This document shows, one piece after another, positions 45,301 to 54,199 of a stretch of 64,000 nucleotides of DNA. This DNA comes from Lolium rigidum (taxonomy: Eukaryota > Streptophyta > Magnoliopsida > Poales > Poaceae), in assembly GCF_022539505.1 (NCBI RefSeq), contig NC_061509.1, forward strand, positions 34,910,334 through 34,974,333, in the 5' to 3' direction. Position numbers and translations under genes: made by a program. The number at the start of each line of letters is the position of its first letter. The first letter of the stretch is position 1. The notes under the pieces were generated by a model that did no database searches, had not been told where the DNA came from, and saw only the letters and a list, made by a program, of their open reading frames with translations.

Positions 45301-45991
45301 GATCTTCATTCTTATATTTGTCCCATAAATTTTTCTTCCAGGTCTGGAATTGTATGGCCATCTTCTTCCATGTCCATTCCCTGACTTTATTCTTCTGGCC
45401 TTCCATCATGTCTTCCGGTAGGCTGAATCGTGTCAGTAGACTGTCCCAAAGAAAAAAATTCATCGTCTCGTTGACATAACTAGCTTCAGTCCCCGCTTTC
45501 TTCGGCTTATTCCACTCTTGAATGCTGATCGGTACATGGTCCCTAACAAGAACTCCGGCTTGATTTGTAAATTTGCGGCAGTACTCTTTGGGATGCTCAC
45601 CATTAGCCTTAAATGCCGTGAGGGCAAACCTGCCCTCGCCCTTTAACACTCTCGTCGGGCCTCGTTTTGTTTTAACAGACTTGCTCGATGATGCAGAAGG
45701 CTAAAAGAAAAAATTATTCGTTAATAAGTGCAATACAAATAAATGAATGCATCTAGGGATCGATGAACATAGACTAATTGATACATAAATATACACCTCG
45801 CCCGAGTTTTTTATGGACACTTCGTTGTCTCTTCTAACTTGTTCAGACTCAAGTCCCTCGCCGAAATCATTCAGAAAGTCTTCGAACTCGTTCTCATCTC
45901 CATCGGGTTCCGTACCACGGGCACTCTCATAGATCAATTTCTGCACCGCTTCTTCCCCCTCCTCATCTCGGACGAAGGTGCCGTCCGCCAT
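42398..45991 (-). CDS. C3 gene 2: transposase-associated protein with C-terminal Ulp1/C48 protease domain
   Basis: Inferred exons are 45991-45797, 45700-43491, 43398-43219, 43116-43007, 42918-42847, 42770-42666 and 42517-42398, all introns GT...AG. Codon phase holds at every junction except exon 4/5, which is off by one base. The protein is about 996 residues. The N-terminus is acidic (MADGTFVRDEEGEEAV). The central part resembles the plant En/Spm transposase-associated family PF03004 (PKWTAFENKLMDAGI, WLFAHGAGLDPNTG). A Pro-rich linker has a nuclear-signal-like PPRKRSRKEK. The C-terminus has the cysteine-protease triad pattern: FHFILIVI (His), VEVFDSLT (Asp), and QGTDLCGYYIC (Gln and catalytic Cys). 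Such proteins occur in autonomous grass CACTA elements beside TNP2. Whether it cleaves SUMO-like proteins is unknown. Of the C3 genes it is the best preserved. Confidence 0.85.
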
Positions 45992-46124
45992 ACCTCAATG
46001 TCACTACAAAATTAAGAAAGCAATTATATTTCATTAATCCAATGAGTCATTTAGCTAGCAATTCATTATTTGAAATACATAAGTTGTGACAAGTTAATAG
46101 CATAATCCTGTGAAATACAAACAC

Positions 46125-46208
46125 ATAGCATTTCTAGGGAGGTGGCATCGGCGGCGGTGGCATCGGCACATTTCAATAGCATTTCTAGGGAGGTGGCATC
46201 GGCGGCGG
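46125..46208. repeat. Short tandem repeat, period 51 bp
   Basis: ATAGCATTTCTAGGGAGGTG GCATCGGCGGCGG starts at 46125 and again at 46176. It lies about 130 bases upstream of the gene 2 start, in its promoter region. Confidence 0.85.
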
Positions 46209-46469
46209 CTCCATGGAGCTGGCGACCAGCGTCCAATGTTAGAGCGCCATGGCCAAGAAGTGCTTTGGCACTGTCGTCCAATGGCGATGCGCCATGCCCA
46301 TGCACCGCACCTACGTACAACGCGGACGTCCATGCCCCGACCCTGCAGGAATATGCTACCATGTGCATGTGCTCAAGGCGTGACGCCGCCGGCGCCTCCT
46401 CCGCCGTACCAGCGCCTCGATATGCTAGCTCGCCCATGCACGCGTAGCCTCTAGCCAGCTCCTCCGGCC

Positions 46470-47210
46470 ATGCCGCACCGCCGGCGCCTACACGCGCTCG
46501 CGCCGCCGCTGCCCCCGGCCCACGCCGCCTTCGACCTAGCCGAGCCCGACGCGCGGCTGCCGCTCCTCGCCGACTACGCGCGCCTCAAGCCCGTCGACGT
46601 CCCGGCCGCGCCACCGTCCGTGCACTGGAGCGCCGACAGCAGCGCCTAGCTCCACCACCAGCACTGAGCCAGCGACCGCCTCCACGGCCACGGTCTCCTC
46701 GCAGGCGCCGCCTTCGACTGCGGCCGGTGGCGGTCTCCTCGCAGGCGCCGCCTCCGAGGCCTTCCTCGCCGGCGTCCCGCCTGAGCACCTCCTACACCGC
46801 CTCGGCCCCAGCAGTGAGCGCGGCCGGCGACGCATTTCGTCGAACGCCCTGAGCGCGAACGCGAGGTGGCCGGCGGGGTGGCCGGGGAGCGGGCGTCTGC
46901 GGCGTCGGCGAGGCGGACGGCGGCGTCGGCGAGGTGGTCTCGCGGCAGCGCGCGCGCAGCGTGGAGCGCAGCGGCGGCGCAGCTACTTGCCGGAGGAGGA
47001 GGGGGAGAGGGCGGGCGCGCTCACCTTGGCCGGGTTGCCGGCGCGCGGAGGAGGGGAGAGCGGCGGGCGACGGCGTGGGCGACGGCGACGGCGCCTCGGC
47101 TCTGCGCGTCGGCGACGGCGGCGAAGATGGCGACGGCGTGGGAGCACGCGTGGGTGATGGAGTGGGCGACGGCGACGGCGTGGGCGGCGGTTTCTGCGTG
47201 TGAAGTGGAG
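46470..47210 (+). other. GC-rich segment inside C3, possible captured gene fragment
   Basis: About 740 bp of very GC-rich DNA in an otherwise balanced element. On the plus strand MPHRRRLHALAPPLPPAHAA continues AFDLAEPDARLPLLADYARL and ends at a stop after HWSADSSA. A second frame reads through 46866-47200 as Ala/Arg/Gly repeats (GDGDGVGARVGDG). High GC keeps all frames open, so coding is unproven. CACTA elements often pick up host gene pieces; this is a candidate. Confidence 0.3.
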
Positions 47211-47260
47211 ATTTGGGCGAATTTCCCCTCGCGGCTAAGTGAAAATGGAGGGGAACCCCC

Positions 47261-47335
47261 TTTGGTACCGGTTGGTACCACCAACCGGTACGAAAGGTCT
47301 TTCGTACCAGTTGGTGGTACCAACCGGTACCAAAG
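47261..47335. repeat. Paired ACCGGTT hairpins inside C3
   Basis: TTTGGTACCGGTTGGTACCA CCAACCGGTACGAAAGG is followed by a second, inverted version ending CCAACCGGTACCAAAG. The motif is the same as in the terminal repeats of C3, although this site is over 5 kb from either end. Confidence 0.85.
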
Positions 47336-47640
47336 TTTTTTTTTGTTTTTGTTTTTCTTTTGCTGTTTCTTTTGTTTTTCTTTTGCTGTTTCTTTTTCTT
47401 TTGTTTTTCTTTCCTGTTTCTTTTCTTTTCTTTTTCTGTTTCTTTTTCTTTTCTTTTCTATTTATGTTTTCTATTGCTTTTCTTTTTCTTTACTCCCGCC
47501 ACAACGCTGTCCGCGCGGGAAAGTTTCCCGCCCCGACGTCGCGCGGGAAACTTTCCCGCCACGACGCCGCGCGTGGGAGAAAAAAGGCGAGAAAGAAAGG
47601 GCGGGAATAAAATTTTATTACGATTGAACTCGAATTAAAA
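47335..47640. repeat. T-rich tract and GCGCGGGAAA palindromes
   Basis: 47335-47490 is mostly T with C and G (TTTTTCTTTTGCTGTTTC repeated). 47510-47580 has two copies of the palindromic GCGCGGGAAAGTTTCCCGC form. I see no gene here. Confidence 0.75.
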
Positions 47641-47671
47641 GTACATGGCCAGATTTGACTGTTGGAGTCAT

Positions 47672-48189
47672 TCAGTCATACTCGTGCCTAGCCCTATAGT
47701 AGTCGCCACTGTAGTCGCCGTCATCATCGTCGCTGGCATCGGGGTCGCGGTAGTTGAACCTCGGCGGGAGAGCACGCGTGGGCTGGGACTGAGGGTAGCG
47801 CAGGCGGGGGCCACGGTAGGCCATGACGCCCTGGAGAGTCCGGCCGCGCCACCACAGCCGACGGTCGGCCTCGTTGAAGTTCGAAGGAGGCGGGCCGCCC
47901 TCCTCCTGCCTGGCAAGCGCCCTCTCACGCCGATTGATGAAGAAGCTTTCCCAAGTCGGGTTGTAGTCGGGATGCCACTGGGGATTCCTCCGCTGCTCTG
48001 GCGTGAGCTCGAAGTAGTAGTGGTTCGTGATGGCCATCTCGCGCGCCACACCTAGAGGGACTGGAGGGACCGGTACGCCTCCGACGCTTAGCAACCAGCC
48101 GGTCGGGAAGCGGTAGCCCGGCGGGCAGGGGTAGTTCGAGGCGCAAAGCGCCTCCGCCTCTCGGGGGTTAGAAATACGATGGAAGCCAT
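47672..48189 (-). pseudogene. C3 third ORF, unrecognised protein (about 170 codons, one 2-base frameshift)
   Basis: I set the start at the ATG at 48189-48187 (MASIVFLTPE). A 2-base insertion near 48160 shifts into the frame that continues ALCASNYPCPPGYRFPTGW and runs open to the stop at 47672-47674. Conserved-looking parts are MAITNHYYFELTPEQRRNP, WHPDYNPTWESFFINRRER and FNEADRRLWWRGRTLQGV, rich in Trp, Tyr and Arg. The tail is acidic (DPDASDDDDGDYSGD). A TATATATA (48255-48264) lies 66 bases upstream, with a short leader. It is on the same strand as the two known C3 genes. I recognise no domain, but the Trp/Arg-rich core does not look like chance sequence. Confidence 0.5.
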
Positions 48190-48254
48190 GGGAGAGAATG
48201 ATGAGGTTTGCAGATATGAGTCTAGATGTGATATGTAAATGGAGGCCAAGCCTA

Positions 48255-48264
48255 CATATATATA
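48255..48264 (-). promoter_or_regulatory. TATA box of the third C3 ORF
   Basis: On the minus strand CACTATATATATGTAGG is followed after about 66 bases by the ATG at 48189. This is a normal distance for a plant core promoter and leader. Confidence 0.5.
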
Positions 48265-48346
48265 GTGAAAAAATGGCGGGAAGACAGAGGCGGGAACCGG
48301 TGGAAAGCGCGGGAAGAAAATAGGCGGGAACGCAATGGCGCGGCAA

Positions 48347-48569
48347 ACCTTTAGTACCGGTTGGTGGGTGCAACCAGTACTAAAGGTGTTTTTTCTGTCA
48401 TGTAACAAAATTTTCGGTGGGATAAGGACGCGTGGGTAACCTTTAGTACCGGTTGGTGGGTGCAACCGGTACTAAAGGTGGTTTTTCTATCATGTAACAA
48501 AACTGTCGGTGGGATGAGGACGCGTGGGTAACCTTTAGTACCGGCTGGTGGGTGCAATCGGTACTAAAG
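48347..48569. repeat. Three hairpins in tandem, period 92 bp
   Basis: Units start at 48347, 48439 and 48531. Each holds ACCTTTAGTACCGGTTGGTG, a loop, and the inverse CAACCGGTACTAAAGGT, followed by a spacer with CATGTAACAAAA and GGACGCGTGGGTA. The stems are near perfect in unit 2 and have one or two mismatches in units 1 and 3. Confidence 0.92.
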
Positions 48570-48748
48570 CTGTCGGCAGGATAAGGACGCCCTGCTCGAT
48601 GAGATAAAGCATGTAGCGCACGACGCCCTGTCGGAGGAAGAAGACAAAGTAGAAGCGGCGCCGTGCCTATAAAAGGAGCATCGATACGCCATGGCAAGCA
48701 GCTCAACAAGCCAACATGGATGGAGAGTTTCATCACCATGGATGGAGG

Positions 48749-49153
48749 AAAGGGTTGGGAAATCTCTCGTGGCGGAACTTGTCGAAGATGCCCTTGGTGC
48801 ACACGCCCTATGGCATCTTCGGAAGTTCCGCCTCGGAAAAATTTCCCTGCAAGCCCGTCAAAGACTCCATCTCCTCTAACAATGTTGGGGAAAGGGTTGG
48901 GAAATCTCCCGTGGCGGAACTTGTCGAAGATGCCCTTGGTGCACACGCCCTATGGCTTCTTCGGAAGTTCCGCCTCGGAAAAATTTCCCTGCAAGCCCGT
49001 CAAAGACTCCATCTCCTCTAACAATGTTGGGGAAAGGGTTGGGAAATCTCCCGTGGTGGAACTTCTCGAATATGCCCTTGGTGCACATGCCCTATATATG
49101 GCATATTCGGAAGTTCCGCCTCGGAAAAATTTCCCTGCAAGCCCGTGAAAGCT
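48749..49153. repeat. Tandem repeat, period 142 bp, nearly three units
   Basis: AAAGGGTTGGGAAATCTC starts units at 48749, 48891 and 49033; the third stops at about 49153. Units are over 95% alike. Since 142 is not a multiple of three, each unit changes the frame, and the ORFs on both strands here are by-products of the repetition, not genes. Confidence 0.93.
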
Positions 49154-49264
49154 ACTTAACTAGTAAAACAAGCCAACCATCTCCATTGTTAATATCTTAC
49201 ATACGAGTAACATCATTACACAAAAGTGATTTCCATATTGAGATACACATGTTATGATCCCTAT

Positions 49265-52200
49265 CTAGCTAGTCTTCTGAGTTTTCTTCGTCTGTTTCCC
49301 TTTCTTCTGACTGCGACGCAACCATGGACAATCTTCATTATTTAAGATGATGCTTGGGTCAGTTTTTACCTTGAAGGGTGGAATATCATCAAACTTATTA
49401 TAATCTTCCGACATGTCTGTCTTGTCCTCTACTCCCACGATGTTTCTTTTTCCGAAAGAACTATGTGCCGCTTTGGCTCATCGTATGATGTGTCCTCTTG
49501 CCTTTCTTTTCTTTTTTTCGGTTTGCTAGACATGTCCTTCACATAAAAAACCTGAGCCACTTCACTGGCTAGGACGAATGGTTCGGTGTCGTACCCTAGA
49601 TTCTTGAGATCCACCGTAGTCATTCCGTACTGCGGGTCTACTCCGTACCCCTTCTTTCGAGGTTGAACCATTTGCACCGGAACAAAGGGACCTTGAAATT
49701 AGGTCCATAGTCAAGTTCCCATATCTGCTCTATGTACCCATAATATGTGACCTTGTTCCCATTGTCATCTTCTGCATCAAAGCGGACACCACTGTTTTGG
49801 TTGGTGCTCTTTTTGTCTTGGGCGAACGTGTAAAATGTGTTCCCATTAATCTCGTACCCTTGAAAAGTCGATATAGTAGAAGATGGTTGCTTGGCCAACA
49901 AGTACAGCTGCTCGTCATCGGTGACATTCATGAGACGTGTTTGCAACCAACCGCCGAAAGTCTTCATGTGTTCTCCATCAATCCAATCTTCACGTTGCTC
50001 CGGGTATTTAGAGCGTAAGATATCCTTGTGTTCCTCTTTGTACGGAGCCACCAAGATGGAATTATGTAGAACCGTGTAGTGTGCTTGAGTGAAAGAATGT
50101 CCGTCCATACACGTTGTTGCTTTCTTTCCTAGCGTGCCTTTTCCACGCAGTCTCCCTCATAGCACGATTCGGGAACACCGATCGGCTTAAGGTCGGGAAT
50201 AAAGTCAACACAAAACTCAATGACCTCCTCTCGTTCCATAGCCCTTGGAGATGCTTCCATCCGGCCTAGCACGGTTATGAACGTACTTCTTTAAGACTCC
50301 CATGAATCTCTCAAAGGGGAACATGTTGTGTAGAAATACATGACCGAGAACGCCAATCTCTTCGACCAGGTGAACTAGGAGATGTGTCATAATATTGAAG
50401 AAGGATGGTGGGAACACCAACTCGAAGCTGACTAGACATTGGACCACATCCTTCTGTAAATTTTGTAGTGTAAGTGGATTGATCACCTTCTGAGAAATTG
50501 CATTGAGGAACGCACATAGCTTCACAATGGGTACTCGAACATTTTCCGGCAGAAGCCCCCTCAATGCAACCGGAAGTAATTGTGTCATAATCACGTGGCA
50601 GTCATGAGACTTTAGGTTTTGAAACTTTTTCTCCGACATGTTTATTATTCCCTTTATATTCGACGAGAAGCCGGACGGGACCTTGATGCTACTCAGGACT
50701 TCAAAAAGATCTCCTTCTCCTCTTTTGTAAGAGCGTAGCCGGCGGGACCTTGATACTTCTCCGGATTCGAGGTTGTTACCTTCGTGGATACTTTGCTGGT
50801 CCTGCCGTGCATCCGGTGTATCTTTTGTCTTCCCATACACGTCCAAGAAGTTTAGCAGGTTCACGCAAAGATTTTTCGTCACGTGCATCACGTCGATTGC
50901 GCAGTGAACCTCTAAGAATTTCCAGTAGGGTAGCTCCCAAAATATCGACTTCTTCTTCCACATGGGTACGTGTCCGTCAACATCATGCGGAACAGATTGT
51001 CCGCCGGGACCCTTTCCAAAGATCACTTTTAAATCCTTGACCATATCATATATAACTTCCCTAGTAGGGCGGGTAGGCTTCGTTCGGTTATCTGCCTCAC
51101 CTCCGAAATGCTTTCCTCTCTTTCTTACGTGATGTTGTTTTGGAAGAAATCGACGATGCCCCAGGTACACATTCTTGTTTCCCAAATATATACTGTCAGT
51201 CTCACCTAAACAGTGTGTGCATGCATTGTATCCCTTGTTTGACTGCCCTGAAATGTTACTAAGAGCAGGCCAATCATTGATGGTTACAAACAACAACGCC
51301 CGTAGGTTAAATTCCTTTTGTTCGTGCTCATCCCACACAGGTACACCTTCGTCACGCCACAACTGTAAAAGTTCTTCAACCAATGGCCTCAGGTACACAT
51401 CAATGTCGTTGCCGGGTTGCCTCGGGCCCTGGATGAGCACTGGCATCATAATGAACTTCCGCTTCATGCACAACCAAGGAGGAAGGTTATAGATACATAG
51501 AGTCACCGGCCAGGTGCTATGACTGGAGCTCTGCTCACCGAAAGGATTAAAGCCATCTGTACTTAGACCAAATCTTAAGTTCCTTGCGTCATCTGAAAAT
51601 GACTTGAACTCTCTGTCGATTTTTCTCCACTGCGACCCATCAGCGGGGTGTCTCAGCATCACATCTTTCTTACGGTCCTCTTTGTGCCATCGCAACAACT
51701 TGGCATGCTCTTTGTTTTGGAACAAACGTTTCAACCGTGGTACTATAGGAGCATACCACATCACCTTCGCAGAACCCTCTTCCTGGGGTTGGACTCGCCC
51801 TCAACATCGCCAGGGTCATCTCGCCTGATCTTATACCTCAATGCACTACATACCGGGCATGCATTCAAATTCTCGTACTCCCCGCGGTAGAGGATGCAGT
51901 CATTGATGCATGCATGTATCTTCTGCACCTCTAATCCTAGAGGGCAGACAACCTTCTTTGCTTCGTACGTACTAGAGGGCAATACGTTCTCCCCTGGAAG
52001 CATCTTCTTTATTATTTTCAGCAACTTTTCAAACCCCTTGTCAGAAGTACCATTCTCTGTCTTCCATTGCAGCAATTCCAGCGTGGTACCCAGCTTTTTC
52101 TGGGCATCTTCGCAATTTGGGTACAACAGTATCTTGTGATCCTCTAACATTTTCTCCAACTTCAACCTCTCCTTTTCACTTCCGCAACTTATCTTTGCAT

Positions 52201-52603
52201 CAAGAATGGCCCGACCCAAATCGTCATCGGGGTCATCAAAAATCGGCTCATAAAAAATGGGCTCTTTTTCAGCTTCGTCTTCCCCCATTCTACTATCACC
52301 GTCTTCAGTGAACATAGGATAGTTGTCACTATCCTCTTCTTCTTCGTTGTCTTCCAATATAACCCCTCTTTCTCCGTGCTTGGTCCAACAATTATAGCTG
52401 GGCATGAAACCGTTCTCCAGCAGGTGGACGTGAATGGTCTTTGAGGTAGAGTAATCCATCATATTCTTACAGGAACTACATGGACAATAGATGAAACCAT
52501 TCGACTGCCTGTTTGCCTCAGCCACGTTGAGAAAATAATGCATGCCATTAATGAAGTCGGGATGGCACCGGTCACCGTACATCCATTGTCGACTCATCTG
52601 CAT
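49265..52603 (-). pseudogene. C3 gene 1: TNP2-type CACTA transposase (frameshifted)
   Basis: The start is MQMSRQWMYGDRCHPDF at 52603. The N-terminal transposase-associated domain has FIYCPCSSCKNMM. The first frame ends at 51761 (RRDDPGDVEGESNPRKR), and a frameshift there leads into the TNP2 core, 51764-50217 (FGLSTDGFNPFGEQSSSHST, WPVTLCIYNLPPWLCMKRKF, ALSNISGQSNKGYNACTHC, AIDVMHVTKNLCVNLL). A shift near 50225 and another near 50115 lead to the C-terminal domains usually annotated DUF4218 and DUF4216 (YEINGNTFYTFAQDKKS, YIEQIWELDYGPNFKVPLF). Small shifts near 49665 and 49440 precede the end PWLRRSQKKGKQTKK and stop at 49265. At least four or five indels but few stops suggest recent damage or sequencing error. 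The enzyme would bind element ends and cut them. Confidence 0.92.
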
Positions 52604-53134
52604 TTTATATGTATATCAAAAATCATTAATTACACAACATCGTGGATATATGAGTGAACAACTTAATTAATATTCAAGTTCATCACATAAAACTAAGTTT
52701 TTTTATAAAAAGAAGAGGCTCACCGAGGTTGTACGGTGTCGGCTAGGGGACGACGCTGGCGATCGACGGCGGTGAGGACGGGGATGATACTAATTAAAAC
52801 CTACAAAATATACCATAATTTCAGCTCAAATTGATTATAAAAAAAGTAAAATCCCTAACTTAGGCATTTCATCGAACACCTTGCTAGCACTAGAAAAATA
52901 GTACGAGTTAAAACTACCAAAGAAATGTGCGAAATTAGGAACGCCGGAAGAAAGGATGATATTGCTAACCCTTGGATAGATGTAAGCCCTTAATCTTGTT
53001 AAAATGGTGGAGAAAAAATAGAGGTTTGTTGGAGTGTGAGAGGTGCAAAGAAATTTTGTGTGAGAGGAAGAAGAGAAAAATGAGATGAAGCACCAGCCAG
53101 GGACGGGCTGGCGACTGGTGATATAGGGGGCACC
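52604..53134. other. 5' flank of the transposase gene in C3
   Basis: AT-rich with a short GC-rich part near 52740 (GGCTAGGGGACGACGCTGGC). It is expected to hold the promoter and leader exon of the TNP2 gene; an AG-terminated intron just before 52603 is possible. No ORF of note. Confidence 0.4.
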
Positions 53135-53383
53135 CTTTGGTACCGGTTCGTGTTACGAACCGGTACCAAAGGTCCAGCCCGAGCCCCACCACGCGTCCGA
53201 ATTTTGGCCGAAGACCTTTCGTAACGGTTCCTAACACGAACCGGTACGAAAGCCCCTCACGAACCGGTGCCAGAGCTCCTCGCCCGCCTGAGCCCCCAAA
53301 CCGGTGCAGATGACCCCATTAGTACCGGTTCGTAAGGGAACCGGTACTAATAGCTTAGATGGATGCCCCATTTTCCACTAGTG
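53135..53383. repeat. Right terminal and subterminal repeats of C3
   Basis: Four ACCGGTT/AACCGGT hairpins (for example GGTACCGGTTCGTGTTACGA ACCGGTACCAAAGG and AGTACCGGTTCGTAAGGGAA CCGGTACTAA) precede the terminus CCATTTTCCACTAGTG. They mirror those at 41804-42010. Confidence 0.88.
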
Positions 53384-53419
53384 GGAGTGCACGATTTGTC
53401 AAAACCTGAACGAGAAAAA

Positions 53420-54109
53420 AAATGTATATGCACTTACTCCCTCCATATCATAATTACATGTCGTTTTGGACATGCCTTGAGTCAAACTTTTAAAACTTGA
53501 ACTACGAATATCATATTAATTATTAAAATTTGGAATTTAATATCATATGCATAGATTTGTCACGAAAAATATTTCTAAAATATTATATTTTTTGGTTTTA
53601 TACATATATTTTATAGAAATAAGTGGTTAAAATTGCATCTTGGAGACTATGTTAAAGTCCAGAACGTCATATGTTTATGATATGCATGGAGTACAGGAAT
53701 GAATCCAACAATGTTAATTGAAAGAACTTGACAAAATTCCTTCTTGAAATTATTTTATAGAGAAAGTTCCTTAGAAAAGTACTTGATGCAATATCCAGAC
53801 AGTGCCTTAGAAATGCAAAAAGTATACACAGTTTTGCCAAAAATTGAGCGCTGGGAAAAAAAGACTTATTTGTGGTCGGAGGTAGTACTCAGCTTAGGTT
53901 TCTTTTCTCATGCACCAGACGGATCCCCAAAGTCTGAAATAGCATTTGCTACATTACTACAGTAATACATTGATTTTCGTGCGGCCCTTTACTACCTAAG
54001 GTTTTTGCTGAACCTAGGCTGATTAGCACACGTAGGTCTTTAATGCATGGACCGTTTAGCTGTGCTACTTGGGACTTGCGTGATGGACGACATCGACCAG
54101 TCCACATAG
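53420..54109. repeat. Duplicated block, copy 2 (without inner MITE)
   Basis: 690 bp, about 99% identical to 38067-39029 minus the inner MITE. Contains the outer MITE at 53437-53691 with its empty TA site and the second copy of the 73-codon ORF. Confidence 0.93.
53744..53965 (+). CDS. Hypothetical 73-codon ORF in duplicated block, copy 2
   Basis: Same frame as 38664-38885 with KTYLW instead of KTSLW and a TLLQ end. See copy 1 for the sequence features. No function is proposed. Confidence 0.25.
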   Translation: MKLFYRESSLEKYLMQYPDSALEMQKVYTVLPKIERWEKKTYLWSEVVLSLGFFSHAPDGSPKSEIAFATLLQ

Positions 54110-54199
54110 CTTAGCTTGATAAGTGCCGTGGGAATCCATCCGACTCATTTTGAGACCACTAATTAATTAATTGTAGTAGCACTATAAGAACCACTATCA

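Larger units (their letters stand above)
41804..53383 (-). mobile_element. CACTA (En/Spm-type) transposon C3, full length, 11.58 kb
   Basis: It begins CACTAGTAGAAAAACGCTCA and ends with the inverse of CACTAGTGGAAAATGGGGCA. GGA flanks it on both sides (41801-41803 and 53384-53386), the 3-base CACTA target duplication. Subterminal ACCGGT-containing hairpins lie at both ends. On the minus strand it carries a TNP2 transposase gene (52603-49265), an unrecognised ORF (48189-47672) and a spliced gene with a Ulp1-type protease domain (45991-42398). Tandem and hairpin repeats lie between them. It has all the parts of an autonomous element, but the transposase is frameshifted. Confidence 0.95.

Noticed and set aside
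47239..47638. Phe/Leu/Ser-rich ORFs that look like membrane proteins
   Set aside because: Produced by the T-rich low-complexity tract; no start context, no conserved content.
48749..49153. CRISPR array
   Set aside because: Units are contiguous 142 bp repeats without unique spacers, and the genome is a plant's.
48663..49257. Overlapping ORFs of about 100 codons with repeated ASSEVPPRKNFPASPSKTPS-like words
   Set aside because: Frame rotation through a 142 bp tandem repeat gives open frames on both strands. I treat the repeat, not the ORFs, as the feature.
54181..54195. CACTATAAGAACCAC as the left end of C4
   Set aside because: It aligns with the end of the ~110 bp repeat (GTGCTACAAGCACCAC), so it belongs to the flank.
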